Positions 1-8,245 of a stretch of 64,000 nucleotides of DNA are shown piece after piece. The position numbers were made by a program, and so were the translations under genes. Source of the stretch: Pseudorhizobium pelagicum (GTDB lineage Bacteria > Pseudomonadota > Alphaproteobacteria > Rhizobiales > Rhizobiaceae). The stretch lies in assembly GCA_000722615.1 (NCBI GenBank), contig JOKI01000007.1:141623-205622 (forward strand), in the 5' to 3' direction. Numbering within the stretch: the stretch's first letter is position 1; every line of letters starts with the position of its first letter. Under the pieces are notes generated by a model, which was given only the letters and a program-made list of their open reading frames with translations, was not told the origin of the DNA and ran no database searches.

Positions 1-597
1 TATACGGTCTATCTCGATCTGGTGCTGACCGATCTCAACGGCCGCATCATCGCATCGGCCAATCCCGCCTTCCAGAAGAAGATCATCGGCACGTCGCTTT
101 CGTCCGAGCCCTGGTTCGCGGCTGCTCGCCGCTGCCGGTCAGGCGACGACTACATCGTCGACGACGTCAAGCCGAGCGCGCTGCATGGCGGACGCAACGG
201 GCTGGTCTATGCGACCGGTGTCCGCGACGGCGGTAAGATGGACGGGGAGCTGCTCGGAACGCTCGGCGTCTACTTCGACTGGCACGCGCAGGGCCAGGCG
301 ATCGTCGACAAGGAGGCCAACCTGCCGCCGCAGGTGGCGGACAAGACGACCATCATGCTTCTCGACGGCAACAGCCGGGTGATCGCCTCCACCAACCCGT
401 CCCGGATGTTCACCCATTTCGCCCTGCAGAAGAAGAACGGTGAGGACAAGGGAAGCTATTACGACCGCAGCGGCGCCATCGTCGCCTTCGCCAAGACCCT
501 CGGCTACGAGGATTACGACGGCCTTGGCTGGCACGGCGTCGTCGTGCAGGAAACGGAGAGCGACGAAAGTCTTGGCGTGCGGCTGAACCTGGGGTGA
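1..597 (+). CDS. Cache-domain sensory protein, probably a chemoreceptor (5' end missing)
   Basis: The frame is open from base 1, so the N-terminus lies outside the window; about 198 residues remain. They form one or two Cache/PAS-like alpha/beta repeats: a first repeat with 'LTDLNGRIIASANP', then 'WF', 'GDDYIVDDV' and 'GVYFDW', and a second with 'LLDGNSRVIASTNP' and 'YDGLGWHGVV'. Such repeats bind small ligands in chemoreceptors and sensor kinases. No membrane segment or signalling domain is visible in this part, and the protein ends just after the sensor fold, so any signalling domain must be N-terminal. That a chemotaxis module lies upstream is inference. The next gene, an HWE kinase, converges on it with a 58-base gap. 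Confidence 0.7.
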   Translation, partial: YTVYLDLVLTDLNGRIIASANPAFQKKIIGTSLSSEPWFAAARRCRSGDDYIVDDVKPSALHGGRNGLVYATGVRDGGKMDGELLGTLGVYFDWHAQGQAIVDKEANLPPQVADKTTIMLLDGNSRVIASTNPSRMFTHFALQKKNGEDKGSYYDRSGAIVAFAKTLGYEDYDGLGWHGVVVQETESDESLGVRLNLG

Positions 598-655
598 GGG
601 CAGGACTTGTGTCTGTCCAGACGGGGGCGACCGCGGCACCGAGCCGCGATCATCC

Positions 656-1672
656 TCAACGCGGTGTCGAAGACCTTGCCGGAATGAAGCCATCGAGGCT
701 GCATCGAACGCCTTGCGGGTCATAATCCAGCGCAACCTTGCCGGTAAAGTCTGCGGCCAGGACCTTTTCGATGATGCGGCTTCCAAATCCCTTTCGAGCG
801 GGCGGGCGAACGGCAGGGCCTCCCAGTTCCGTCCAGACGAGCCTCAGCCGCTGGCGCTCTTGATCCGAATCCACCGTCCAGCTGACCGTCACCTTGCCGT
901 CGGGAACCGACAGGGCGCCGTACTTCAAGGAGTTGGTCGCAAGTTCGTGGATGGCCATGGAGAGGGTCAGGGCCTGCTTTGGCGGCAGCGCGACAGGAGG
1001 GCCGCTCAGGGTGGCGCAACTGGCTTCCGATGTAAAAGGACGCAGAGTGCTTTCCAGCACGACCTGCAGTTGGGCGTCCTCGGCGTAGTTGGCCGCCACG
1101 AGAGCCTGGGCATGTCCGATCGCGCTGAGCCTTGCGAGGAAGGTCTCCCGCACCGCATTGACATCGTCGCCCTGCAAGGACTGCTGCGCGATGGCCTGTA
1201 TCACTGCGACCGTATTCTTGATCCGGTGCACGAGTTCCGTCTCGAGGAGGTCCCGCTGTTGCTCAAGCTGCTTCCGGTCCGTTATGTCGCGAACAATCAG
1301 GACGCCGCCCGTGACCTTGCCATCGCGGATGATGGAGGCGTTCGAGCAGGATACGGGGATCTGTCGGCCGTCCCGGTGAAAGAAGACGTCTTCGTGGGCC
1401 ACCAGCGTGCGACCGGTGACGAAGACGTCGCCCAAGGGGCACTCCTCCATCGGGAAGGGTCTGCCATCGGGCCTGTGATGATGCACGATGTTGTGCAGCA
1501 GCGAATTGAGCAATTCGTCACTGCTCCAGCCGAACATCCTCTCGGCTGCAGGATTGGTGTAGAGCGTGCGCCCTTCCCCATCCATCAGGAAGATGGCGTC
1601 TGCCGCATTGGCGGTGATGAGGCCGGCAATGCTCGCGTCGTCCCCCAGCACGTCCAGCGTAGCCTGCAGCAT
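656..1672 (-). CDS. PAS-domain HWE-family sensor histidine kinase (soluble)
   Basis: A 338-residue cytoplasmic kinase without membrane segments. Residues about 15-135 form a PAS domain ('ADAIFLMDGEGRTLYTNPAA', ending in 'VRDITDRK'). The H-box 'ELVHRIKN' places the phospho-accepting histidine at residue 149. The N-box is 'HELATNSLKYG' (242-252), and the WTE triplet at 280-282 is the hallmark of the HWE subfamily, common in rhizobia. The start has a GAGGGACAG ribosome site just upstream. No response regulator is adjacent, so the partner is unknown. The signal is probably cytoplasmic (light, redox or a ligand in PAS); nothing in the sequence decides which, and no LOV-type cysteine motif is visible. 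Confidence 0.85.
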   Translation of the reverse strand: MLQATLDVLGDDASIAGLITANAADAIFLMDGEGRTLYTNPAAERMFGWSSDELLNSLLHNIVHHHRPDGRPFPMEECPLGDVFVTGRTLVAHEDVFFHRDGRQIPVSCSNASIIRDGKVTGGVLIVRDITDRKQLEQQRDLLETELVHRIKNTVAVIQAIAQQSLQGDDVNAVRETFLARLSAIGHAQALVAANYAEDAQLQVVLESTLRPFTSEASCATLSGPPVALPPKQALTLSMAIHELATNSLKYGALSVPDGKVTVSWTVDSDQERQRLRLVWTELGGPAVRPPARKGFGSRIIEKVLAADFTGKVALDYDPQGVRCSLDGFIPARSSTPR

Positions 1673-1749
1673 CTCTGTCCCTCTTCTAAAACACCTTCAT
1701 AAACGAACTGCGTGTGTTCTAGATAGCTCAGCGAGCAGCTTTCGATGGA

Positions 1750-1777
1750 AAAAATCCAGGCTCAAAAATCCAGGCTC
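1750..1777. repeat. Perfect tandem 14-bp duplication
   Basis: The 14-mer AAAAATCCAGGCTC occurs twice back to back, at 1750-1763 and 1764-1777, in the gap between the HWE kinase start and tRNA-Arg. It lies downstream of the tRNA 3' end. It looks like a recent slippage or duplication event; no function is evident. Confidence 0.8.
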
Positions 1778-1804
1778 GATGAGGGCGCACGGTTGCGGTG
1801 CCAA

Positions 1805-1881
1805 TGGTGATCCCGACGCGATTCGAACGCGTGACCCCCAGATTAGGAATCTGGTGCTCTATCCTGCTGAGCTACGGGACC
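1805..1881 (-). tRNA. tRNA-Arg (anticodon CCT)
   Basis: A 77-nt cloverleaf read on the minus strand. The acceptor GGTCCCG pairs with CGGGATC, the D-arm reads GCTCAGCAGGATAGAGC, and the anticodon stem CCAGA/TCTGG encloses TTCCTAA, giving anticodon CCT. The T-loop has TTCGAAT, and the 3' CCA is encoded. It decodes AGG, a rare codon in GC-rich rhizobia. Confidence 0.95.
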
Positions 1882-1892
1882 ACTGGTCAGCA

Positions 1893-1921
1893 TCCATACA
1901 AAAGGCGCCCGCTGAAGCCAA
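1893..1921 (-). promoter_or_regulatory. Candidate sigma70 promoter of tRNA-Arg
   Basis: On the minus strand TTGGCT (-35) is followed after 17 bases by TATGGA (-10), which ends about 11 bases before the mature tRNA 5' end. Position and spacing fit; the -10 match is moderate. Confidence 0.4.
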
Positions 1922-1983
1922 GCCTTTTCGGAAGGGGCGTGGCGGGTTCGAAGCGCCCGCCACGCGCACGGTCGATTGCAGCC

Positions 1984-3147
1984 TCAGTCGCTGAGCCGCT
2001 GTTCGGCCAGACGCACCCAGTAGGAAATGCCGTAGGCGATGGCGTCGTCGGCAAAGTCGTAGGCCGGGTTGTGCAGCGGTGCGCTGTCACCGTTGCCGAT
2101 GAAGATGAAGGCGCCGGGGCGGCTCTTCAGCATGTAGGCGAAATCCTCGCCGGCCATCGACGGTTCGACCTCCACGTCCAGGTTCTTCGGCCCCACGACG
2201 TCCGAGGCTGCACGGATGGCGTTCTCCGTTTCGCGGTCGTGGTTGGTGGTGACGGGGCAGTTGCGTTCGTATTCGATCTCGGCGGTGGCCCCATGGGCAA
2301 GCATGGTGCCTTCGACGATCTGGCGGATGCGGGTCTCGGCGAGATCGCGCACCTCTTCGCTGAGGCTGCGGACGGTGCCGCCGAGCACGGCGCTGTCGGG
2401 AATGATGTTGTGGGTGGTGCCGGCCTGGAAGCGGGTGACCGAGACGACGACGGAGCTCAGCGGATCGGCATTGCGGGCGGCAATGGTCTGAAGGGTGCCG
2501 ACGAGCTGCGCGCCGATCAGGATCGGGTCGACCGTCCGGTGCGGCTGGGCGGCATGGCCGCCGCGGCCCTTTATGGTCACCGTGAACTTGTCGGGTGCGG
2601 CCATGATGCCGCCACGCCGGATGGCGAACTGGCCGACAGGAATGCCCGGCATGTTGTGCATGCCATAGACCTCGTCGATGCTGAAGCGCTCCATCAGCCC
2701 GTCCTGGATCATGGCGAGCGCGCCGGCGCCGCCCTCTTCGGCCGGCTGGAAGATGACGGCAACCGTGCCATTGAAATTGCGGGTCTCCGCCAGGTGTCTT
2801 GCGGCGCCGAGCAGCATGGAGGTATGGCCGTCGTGGCCGCAGGCGTGCATCTTGCCGGACGTCGTGGAAGACCAGGGCTTGCCCGTCACCTCGTCGAGCG
2901 GCAGGGCGTCCATGTCGGCGCGCAGGCCGATCGTGCGGCTGCCGGGCCCGCGACCATGGATGAGGCCGACCACGCCGGTGCGGCCTATGCCGGTCACGAC
3001 CTCGTCGACGCCGAAGTCGCGCAGACGCGCTTCCACGAAGGCTGCGGTATCCTGGACATCATAGAGAATTTCGGGATGTTGATGAAGATGGCGGCGCCAC
3101 TCGGTCACTTCCGCCTGTAGCTCGGCGGCTCGATTGATGATCGGCAT
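1984..3147 (-). CDS. M20-family amidohydrolase (hippurate hydrolase / aminoacylase type)
   Basis: A 387-residue zinc-dependent peptidase-like hydrolase that removes acyl groups from N-acyl amino acids. The metal-binding signature 'HACGHDGHT' lies at 101-109 and includes C103 and H105; the acidic pair is in 'PAEEGG' (135-140), and 'GMHNMPG' follows. Length and motifs match the M20D (HipO/AbgA) group, cytosolic and without a signal peptide. The start 'MPIINRA' is preceded by an AGGGAA ribosome site; a longer open frame up to 3252 looks non-coding. The true substrate (hippurate, N-acetyl amino acids or an auxin conjugate) cannot be read from the sequence. It stands alone between tRNA-Arg and a divergent DD-carboxypeptidase gene. 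Confidence 0.88.
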   Translation of the reverse strand: MPIINRAAELQAEVTEWRRHLHQHPEILYDVQDTAAFVEARLRDFGVDEVVTGIGRTGVVGLIHGRGPGSRTIGLRADMDALPLDEVTGKPWSSTTSGKMHACGHDGHTSMLLGAARHLAETRNFNGTVAVIFQPAEEGGAGALAMIQDGLMERFSIDEVYGMHNMPGIPVGQFAIRRGGIMAAPDKFTVTIKGRGGHAAQPHRTVDPILIGAQLVGTLQTIAARNADPLSSVVVSVTRFQAGTTHNIIPDSAVLGGTVRSLSEEVRDLAETRIRQIVEGTMLAHGATAEIEYERNCPVTTNHDRETENAIRAASDVVGPKNLDVEVEPSMAGEDFAYMLKSRPGAFIFIGNGDSAPLHNPAYDFADDAIAYGISYWVRLAEQRLSD

Positions 3148-3301
3148 TCGGTTCCCTGTTCTTGTCTTTTTACGAGATCGTGAATCGCCCTCCCAAGGCA
3201 TTGTGCTCCTCACGATTGACGCAATCAACGATCTTTGCCATTGCTTGGCCACATAGGCAAACTATTGCCGCTCTCGTTCCCCCGCCAACGAGGTTATCGT
3301 T

Positions 3302-4399
3302 TTGCTCAAGCGTCACTCCACCTTGCCCTGTCTTTCCAGGCTGGCTGCAGCCCTGACCGCTGCTGCCGTCTTTGTCTCAGCAGGAAGTGCGTTCGCCAAT
3401 CCGCAGATGGTGGTGGATGTGCGCACGGGGCGCGTGATCACGCATGAGGATGCCTTCAAGAAGTGGTATCCGGCCTCGCTCACGAAGCTGATGACGGCCT
3501 ATCTGACGTTCAAGGCGCTGAAGGGAAACCAGCTTTCCCTCGAGACGCCCGTGACCATGAGCAAGAAGGCTGCCGACCAGCCGGCCAGCAAGATGTATTT
3601 CAAGCCGGGCTCCAAGTTGACGCTCGACAGTGCGTTGAAGCTCCTGCTCGTGAAGTCCGCCAACGACGTGGCGGTCGCGGTGGCCGAGACGGTCGGCGGA
3701 TCCCTCGATCAGTTCGTCGGGATGATGAATGCGGAGGCGCAGCGCCTCGGCATGACCTCGACGCGCTTCATCAATCCGCACGGGCTGCCGGGCAAGGGTC
3801 AGTATACGACGGCGCGTGACCTTGCCGTCCTGGCGCTGCAGCTGAAGCGCGAGTTTCCGGAGTATGCAGGCTATTTTGCGCTGGAAGGCGTCAGCACCGG
3901 CGCGAAGAATTATCCGAACTACAACATGCTGGTGGGTCGCTTCAACGGCGCCGACGGCATGAAGACCGGCTTCATCTGCGCTTCCGGCTTCAACCAGGTC
4001 TCCTCGGCGACACGCAATGGGCGCACGGTCATCTCCATCGTGCTCGGCTCCGACAGCCTGGCGGGACGCGCGGACGACTCGGCGGATCTCCTGCAGAAGG
4101 CTCTGACCTCGCCATCCGGTCAGGGCGTGCCGCTTGCATCGCTGGCGCCCTATGGCGACACCGCGACGGTCAACGACATCAGCGCCGAGATCTGCAATCC
4201 CAAGGCGGCCAAGGTGCGCAGCGAAGGTCGCGACGACGCCGGGCGCATGGTCGTTCGCTCGCCCTATATCCACGAGATGACGCGGCCGCCGCGCTACAGC
4301 TTCGCCGGGCTGATCCCCGGCTCGGAGATCGCTGCGGGCAAGACCGGGCAGAACGAGATCGCCAACGTGCCGATCCCGCTGCCGCGTCCGACCTTCTGA
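3302..4399 (+). CDS. D-alanyl-D-alanine carboxypeptidase (penicillin-binding protein, S11)
   Basis: A 365-residue periplasmic serine peptidase that trims the terminal D-Ala from peptidoglycan pentapeptides. Residues 1-32 are a signal peptide ending 'GSAFA'. The catalytic triplet motifs are SLTK (S59), SAN (119-121) and KTG (221-223), all intact. The C-terminal part lacks an obvious amphipathic membrane anchor and ends in a Pro-rich tail. It begins with TTG after a GAGGTT ribosome site. The CobW-like GTPase gene follows 14 bases later and is probably co-transcribed. It resembles the DacF/DacC subgroup; the exact symbol is uncertain. Confidence 0.9.
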   Translation: MLKRHSTLPCLSRLAAALTAAAVFVSAGSAFANPQMVVDVRTGRVITHEDAFKKWYPASLTKLMTAYLTFKALKGNQLSLETPVTMSKKAADQPASKMYFKPGSKLTLDSALKLLLVKSANDVAVAVAETVGGSLDQFVGMMNAEAQRLGMTSTRFINPHGLPGKGQYTTARDLAVLALQLKREFPEYAGYFALEGVSTGAKNYPNYNMLVGRFNGADGMKTGFICASGFNQVSSATRNGRTVISIVLGSDSLAGRADDSADLLQKALTSPSGQGVPLASLAPYGDTATVNDISAEICNPKAAKVRSEGRDDAGRMVVRSPYIHEMTRPPRYSFAGLIPGSEIAAGKTGQNEIANVPIPLPRPTF

Positions 4400-4413
4400 G
4401 CCGCGCGAAGACC

Positions 4414-5544
4414 ATGTCGGCTTCTCAGAACCGCATACCGGTCACCATCATCACCGGCTTCCTTGGCGCGGGCAAGTCGTCGCTGCTCAACCGCATTCTC
4501 AAGGATCCGGCAACGAGCGACACGGCCGTCATCATCAACGAGTTCGGCGAGGTCGGCATCGACAACCTGCTGGTGGAATCCTCAGGCGACACGCTGGTGC
4601 AGCTGTCCAACGGCTGCCTGTGCTGCACGGTGCGCGGCGAACTTGTCGATACGCTGGCCTCGCTGATGGATGCGATGCAGACGGGCCGCATGACGCCGAT
4701 CCGGCGCGTCGTCATCGAGACCACCGGTCTTGCCGATCCGGCACCCGTTATGCAATCGGTCATGGGCCATCCCGTAATGGCACAGAGCTTCGAGCTCGAT
4801 GGCGTGATCACGGTGGTCGATGCCGTCAACGGCTGTTCGACCCTGGAACGGCATGTCGAGGCGGTGAAACAGGTGGCTGTCGCGGATCGGCTCATCGTCT
4901 CGAAGACCAGCATGGCGACCAGCGAGCAGCTGCTCGATTTGCACGCGCGGCTCGACCGGCTGAACCCGCGGGCGGTGCGGATGGATGCCGATGCGCCGGA
5001 GGCAGCGACCGCTTTGGTTCTGCAGAACGGGCTCTACGATCCGGCGACGAAGATCGCCGATGTGGATCGCTGGCTGCGCGACGAAATGGCCAGCAGCCAC
5101 CACGCGCATGACCACCACCATCACCATGATCACGGTCACCATCATCATCACGATGTGAACCGCCACGGCGCCGACATCCGCTCCTTCTCGATTCTTCACG
5201 ACCGGCCGGTAGACCCTGCGGCCATCGAGATGTTCGTCGACCTGTTGCGGTCGGCCCATGGCGAGAAGCTGTTGCGGATGAAGGCGATCGTGGCGCTGTC
5301 GGACAATCCCGACCGGCCGCTCGTTCTGCACGGGGTGCAGTCGATCTTCCATCCGCCGCAGCGGCTGGCCGCCTGGCCTGAAGGGTCCGACCGTCGCACG
5401 CGCATGGTGCTGATCACGCAGGATCTGCCGGAGGAATTCGTCGCCGACCTGTTTGCAGCCTTCACGGGCACGCCGCGGGTGGACCGGCCGGACCGCGCTG
5501 CGCTGGAGGACAATCCGCTCGCCGTTCCCGGCTTGCGGATGTAG
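4414..5544 (+). CDS. CobW/COG0523-family GTPase, metal chaperone
   Basis: A 376-residue G3E GTPase. The P-loop 'GFLGAGKSS' spans 15-23, the metal-binding CxCC motif is at C68-L-C70-C71, and a long His/Asp-rich stretch (about 228-250) probably buffers zinc or another divalent metal. The C-terminal CobW_C domain follows ('RPLVLHGVQSIFHPP'). Members insert or deliver metal (Zn, Co or Fe) to client proteins. The gene follows the carboxypeptidase gene by 14 bases and is not next to cob genes, so a zinc-allocation role is more likely than cobalamin synthesis; that is inference. No Zur-like box is evident in front of it. Confidence 0.88.
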   Translation: MSASQNRIPVTIITGFLGAGKSSLLNRILKDPATSDTAVIINEFGEVGIDNLLVESSGDTLVQLSNGCLCCTVRGELVDTLASLMDAMQTGRMTPIRRVVIETTGLADPAPVMQSVMGHPVMAQSFELDGVITVVDAVNGCSTLERHVEAVKQVAVADRLIVSKTSMATSEQLLDLHARLDRLNPRAVRMDADAPEAATALVLQNGLYDPATKIADVDRWLRDEMASSHHAHDHHHHHDHGHHHHHDVNRHGADIRSFSILHDRPVDPAAIEMFVDLLRSAHGEKLLRMKAIVALSDNPDRPLVLHGVQSIFHPPQRLAAWPEGSDRRTRMVLITQDLPEEFVADLFAAFTGTPRVDRPDRAALEDNPLAVPGLRM

Positions 5545-5549
5545 GGCCC

Positions 5550-5783
5550 TCAGCCCTTGCGGATCCGGAAGCGGTGCCCGTCTTCCGTCGTTTGGCCTTC
5601 AATCAGCTGATGTCCGTCTTCCCGGCAGAAATGCGGGATGTCGATGCCTGCCAGCGGATCGCTGGTCTCGACCACCAGCTCCTCGCCGGAGCGCATCGCG
5701 TCCATGCGCTTGCGGGTCTTGAGAACGGGAAGGGGGCATTTCAGCCCCCTCAAGTCGTAGAGACTGGCCGTCTCGTCGGTCAT
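5550..5783 (-). CDS. tusA: TusA-family sulfur carrier / sulfurtransferase
   Basis: A 77-residue protein with the TusA signature 'YDLRGLKCPLPVLKTRK', in which the conserved cysteine carries sulfur. Family members relay persulfide sulfur for tRNA thiolation or molybdenum-cofactor assembly; a second motif is 'DIPHFCREDGH'. The ATG at 5783 overlaps the stop codon of the upstream L,D-transpeptidase gene as ATGA, which implies translational coupling; a GTG seven codons further up is possible but less likely. It converges with the CobW gene (5-base gap). Orthology to E. coli TusA is by family only. Confidence 0.85.
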   Translation of the reverse strand: MTDETASLYDLRGLKCPLPVLKTRKRMDAMRSGEELVVETSDPLAGIDIPHFCREDGHQLIEGQTTEDGHRFRIRKG

Positions 5784-7072
5784 TCCGACGCCCAGAATTT
5801 CCACAGTGGCTTCTTCTCGGCGGTGCTGACGGGCGGTGCGGCGTAGGCAAGCGGATTGGGCGCCGGGATCGGAACGGTGGTGGTCGTCGAAGAACCGTCG
5901 GCAGCTGCCGTCTCAGCGGGGGCCTGTTCCCAGGTCGTGGCAGTCTGTGGCAGGCGGTCCTGTTTCATCCGCTCGGCAGCGGTTGCCGGACGGCTTGAGG
6001 TTGAGGTCGACGTGGAGGCAAGCATCGGCGTCGCGGGCGTGCTCTGCGGGCCGGAGCGTTTTGCCATCAACGCTTCGAATTCCTGGCGCTTCAGAAGCTT
6101 TCCGGCTTCCAGCGAGGTGCCGGTCGGCGCGTAGGCAAGATCACGACCCTTGCGCTTTGCAGCAACCACTGCCTTGCGCTCCGCTTCCGTCGGCTCGTAC
6201 CAGACCATGCCGTCCAGCTTCTTCATCGCCTTGTCGTAGGCGACCTCGTAGGTCTTCTGATAGGAGGCCAGGGCGACGTTGAGCGCCGGCGGGGTCGACA
6301 TCGGCGGGCATGCTGCTGCGGCACTGCTGATCGTACCTTCGACCTGCTGGTTGAAGACGTATTTCTTCTCGCAGATATTGACCTCTGGCGGACGCTTGGT
6401 CACCTCGAAGTTGTCGTATCCGACCTTCAGCATCTTCCAGAAATCAAGGTGTTCGCTGTCGCGGTGACGGGCCATGTTCTCGGCGGTCATCCGGAAGGGG
6501 AAGGCCTGCAACTGGACCGCCGTCTGGCCGCCCTTGAAGGCGTCCCGCGCGAAGGCATAGATCTCCAGCACCTGCGCGTCCGTCATCGAATAGCAGCCGG
6601 ACGACGAGCAGGCGCCGTGGATCATCAGGTTGGAGCCGGTGCGGCCCTGGGCCTGGTCAAAGCGGTTCGGGAAGCCTGTATTGATCGCCAGATAATAGTT
6701 GGAATTCGGGTTCAGGTGCGCTGGCGTCAGGTTGTAGAAACCTTCGGGCGCCTGGCGGTCGCCCTCCTTCACCTTCGGGCCTAGCTTGCCGGACCAGGCG
6801 CAGATCGAATAGCTGGCGATCACGTCGAAACGTCCGTCTGCCTTCGCCTTCCAGATCTCGAGAGCGCCTTCTTCCTTGAAGATGCGCATCATGATCGGAG
6901 AATTGCGGGGCATGTTCTTCTTCTGCATCTCGGTCACGATGCGCGATGGAAGAGGCTGCTCAACCTTGTTCTTGACGTGGGACAGGTCGACGGAATCGAG
7001 AGTGTCGTTGCAGCCTGCCAGTGCAGTCGCGAAGAAAAGGGCGAGGGCAATGTTTCTCAGGCGTATCGACAT
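5780..7072 (-). CDS. Lipoprotein L,D-transpeptidase (YkuD/YafK type)
   Basis: A 430-residue secreted protein. The lipobox 'ALAGC' puts the lipidated cysteine at 21. The YkuD catalytic motif is 'MIHGACSSSGCYSM', with H152 and C160 as catalytic residues. Such enzymes make 3-3 crosslinks or attach or remove envelope proteins. Family members of the YafK/DpaA type hydrolyse or transfer at the peptidoglycan stem. The C-terminal 150 residues are low complexity (Ser/Thr/Pro/Ala-rich) and end in 'KPLWKFWASE', probably a flexible linker. It heads a two-gene unit with tusA. The DD-carboxypeptidase at 3302 makes its tetrapeptide donor, so the two are functionally linked. Confidence 0.85.
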   Translation of the reverse strand: MSIRLRNIALALFFATALAGCNDTLDSVDLSHVKNKVEQPLPSRIVTEMQKKNMPRNSPIMMRIFKEEGALEIWKAKADGRFDVIASYSICAWSGKLGPKVKEGDRQAPEGFYNLTPAHLNPNSNYYLAINTGFPNRFDQAQGRTGSNLMIHGACSSSGCYSMTDAQVLEIYAFARDAFKGGQTAVQLQAFPFRMTAENMARHRDSEHLDFWKMLKVGYDNFEVTKRPPEVNICEKKYVFNQQVEGTISSAAAACPPMSTPPALNVALASYQKTYEVAYDKAMKKLDGMVWYEPTEAERKAVVAAKRKGRDLAYAPTGTSLEAGKLLKRQEFEALMAKRSGPQSTPATPMLASTSTSTSSRPATAAERMKQDRLPQTATTWEQAPAETAAADGSSTTTTVPIPAPNPLAYAAPPVSTAEKKPLWKFWASE

Positions 7073-7249
7073 GAACACCACTTGGATTGCTGAGGGCGAG
7101 TAACGGGCACAAGAGCCATAATAATGAAGCGGTAATCTTTACATCTTCTTAAACGCTGGCGTCCGCCTGTCCAGCAAAACCCCGCATTCGCCTCGGGATT
7201 TGTGCAAAACATCAGCTTTAATGGGGCGATTTGAAGGCAGTGACCCGGA

Positions 7250-8203
7250 TTAGAGGTTACGGCCGATCTGCAGGAACTTCTGCCGACGGGCATTGCGCAC
7301 CTCGTCGCCCGACATCTGGCCCAGCTCCTCGAGCGCCGAAAAGATCACATCGCCGGTGTTCTCGATGACCGTTTCGGGATCACGGTGCGCGCCGCCGGTC
7401 GGTTCGGGAATGATGTCGTCGATCACGCCCAGCTCCTTCAGGTCGGGTGCCGTGATGCGCATATTGGTCGCGGCTTCCTTTGCGCGCGTGGAATCGCGCC
7501 AGAGGATGGAGGCGGCCCCTTCAGGCGAAATGACCGAGTAGATGGCGTGCTCGAGCATGTAGACCCGGTTGCCGGTGGCAATCGCGATCGCTCCGCCGGA
7601 GCCGCCTTCGCCGATGACCACGGAGACCATCGGAACCCGCAGGGAGAGACACATTTCCGTCGAGCGGGCGATGGCTTCCGCCTGACCGCGCTCTTCCGCT
7701 CCAACGCCCGGGTAGGCGCCGGCCGTGTCGATGAGCGAGATCACCGGCAGGCCGAAACGGTCGGCCATTTCCATGACGCGGACGGCCTTGCGGTAGCCTT
7801 CCGGGCGCGGGCTGCCGAAATTGTGCTTCAGGCGGCTCTTGGTGTCGTGGCCCTTCTCCTGGCCCATGACGGCAACGGGCTGTCCCCGGAAACGGGCAAG
7901 CCCGGCCTGGATCGCCGCGTCCTCGCCGAAATTCCGGTCGCCCGCCAGCGGCGTGAAATCCGTGAACAGCTGGGCGGCATAGTTCATGAAGTGCGGGCGC
8001 TGCGGATGGCGCGCGACCTGCGTTCTCTGCCAGGCGTTCAGCTTGCCGTAGATGTCTTCCATCGCCTCGCGGACGCGGACTTCCAGGCGCGCGATCTCAT
8101 CCGACGTGTCGATGCTTTCGTCTTCGGCGGCAATCTTCTTGAGCTCGTGGATTTTGGCCTCGAGGTCTGAGATGGGCTTTTCGAAGTCGAGATATGTCTG
8201 CAT
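7250..8203 (-). CDS. accA: Acetyl-CoA carboxylase carboxyltransferase subunit alpha
   Basis: A 317-residue protein of full family length. It forms the alpha half of the carboxyltransferase that moves CO2 from biotin to acetyl-CoA, giving malonyl-CoA for fatty-acid synthesis. Diagnostic stretches are 'LDFEKPISDLEAKI' at the N-terminus, 'IDTAGAYPGVGAEERGQ' and 'GEGGSGGAIAI', which form the crotonase-like oxyanion site. It is cytoplasmic and needs AccD, which is not in this window. It lies 42 bases downstream of xerD on the same strand and may be co-transcribed. Confidence 0.97.
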   Translation of the reverse strand: MQTYLDFEKPISDLEAKIHELKKIAAEDESIDTSDEIARLEVRVREAMEDIYGKLNAWQRTQVARHPQRPHFMNYAAQLFTDFTPLAGDRNFGEDAAIQAGLARFRGQPVAVMGQEKGHDTKSRLKHNFGSPRPEGYRKAVRVMEMADRFGLPVISLIDTAGAYPGVGAEERGQAEAIARSTEMCLSLRVPMVSVVIGEGGSGGAIAIATGNRVYMLEHAIYSVISPEGAASILWRDSTRAKEAATNMRITAPDLKELGVIDDIIPEPTGGAHRDPETVIENTGDVIFSALEELGQMSGDEVRNARRQKFLQIGRNL

Positions 8204-8245
8204 GAGATCCGTGTTCCGATCATTCTAGCCAGGTCGGCGGGCCCT

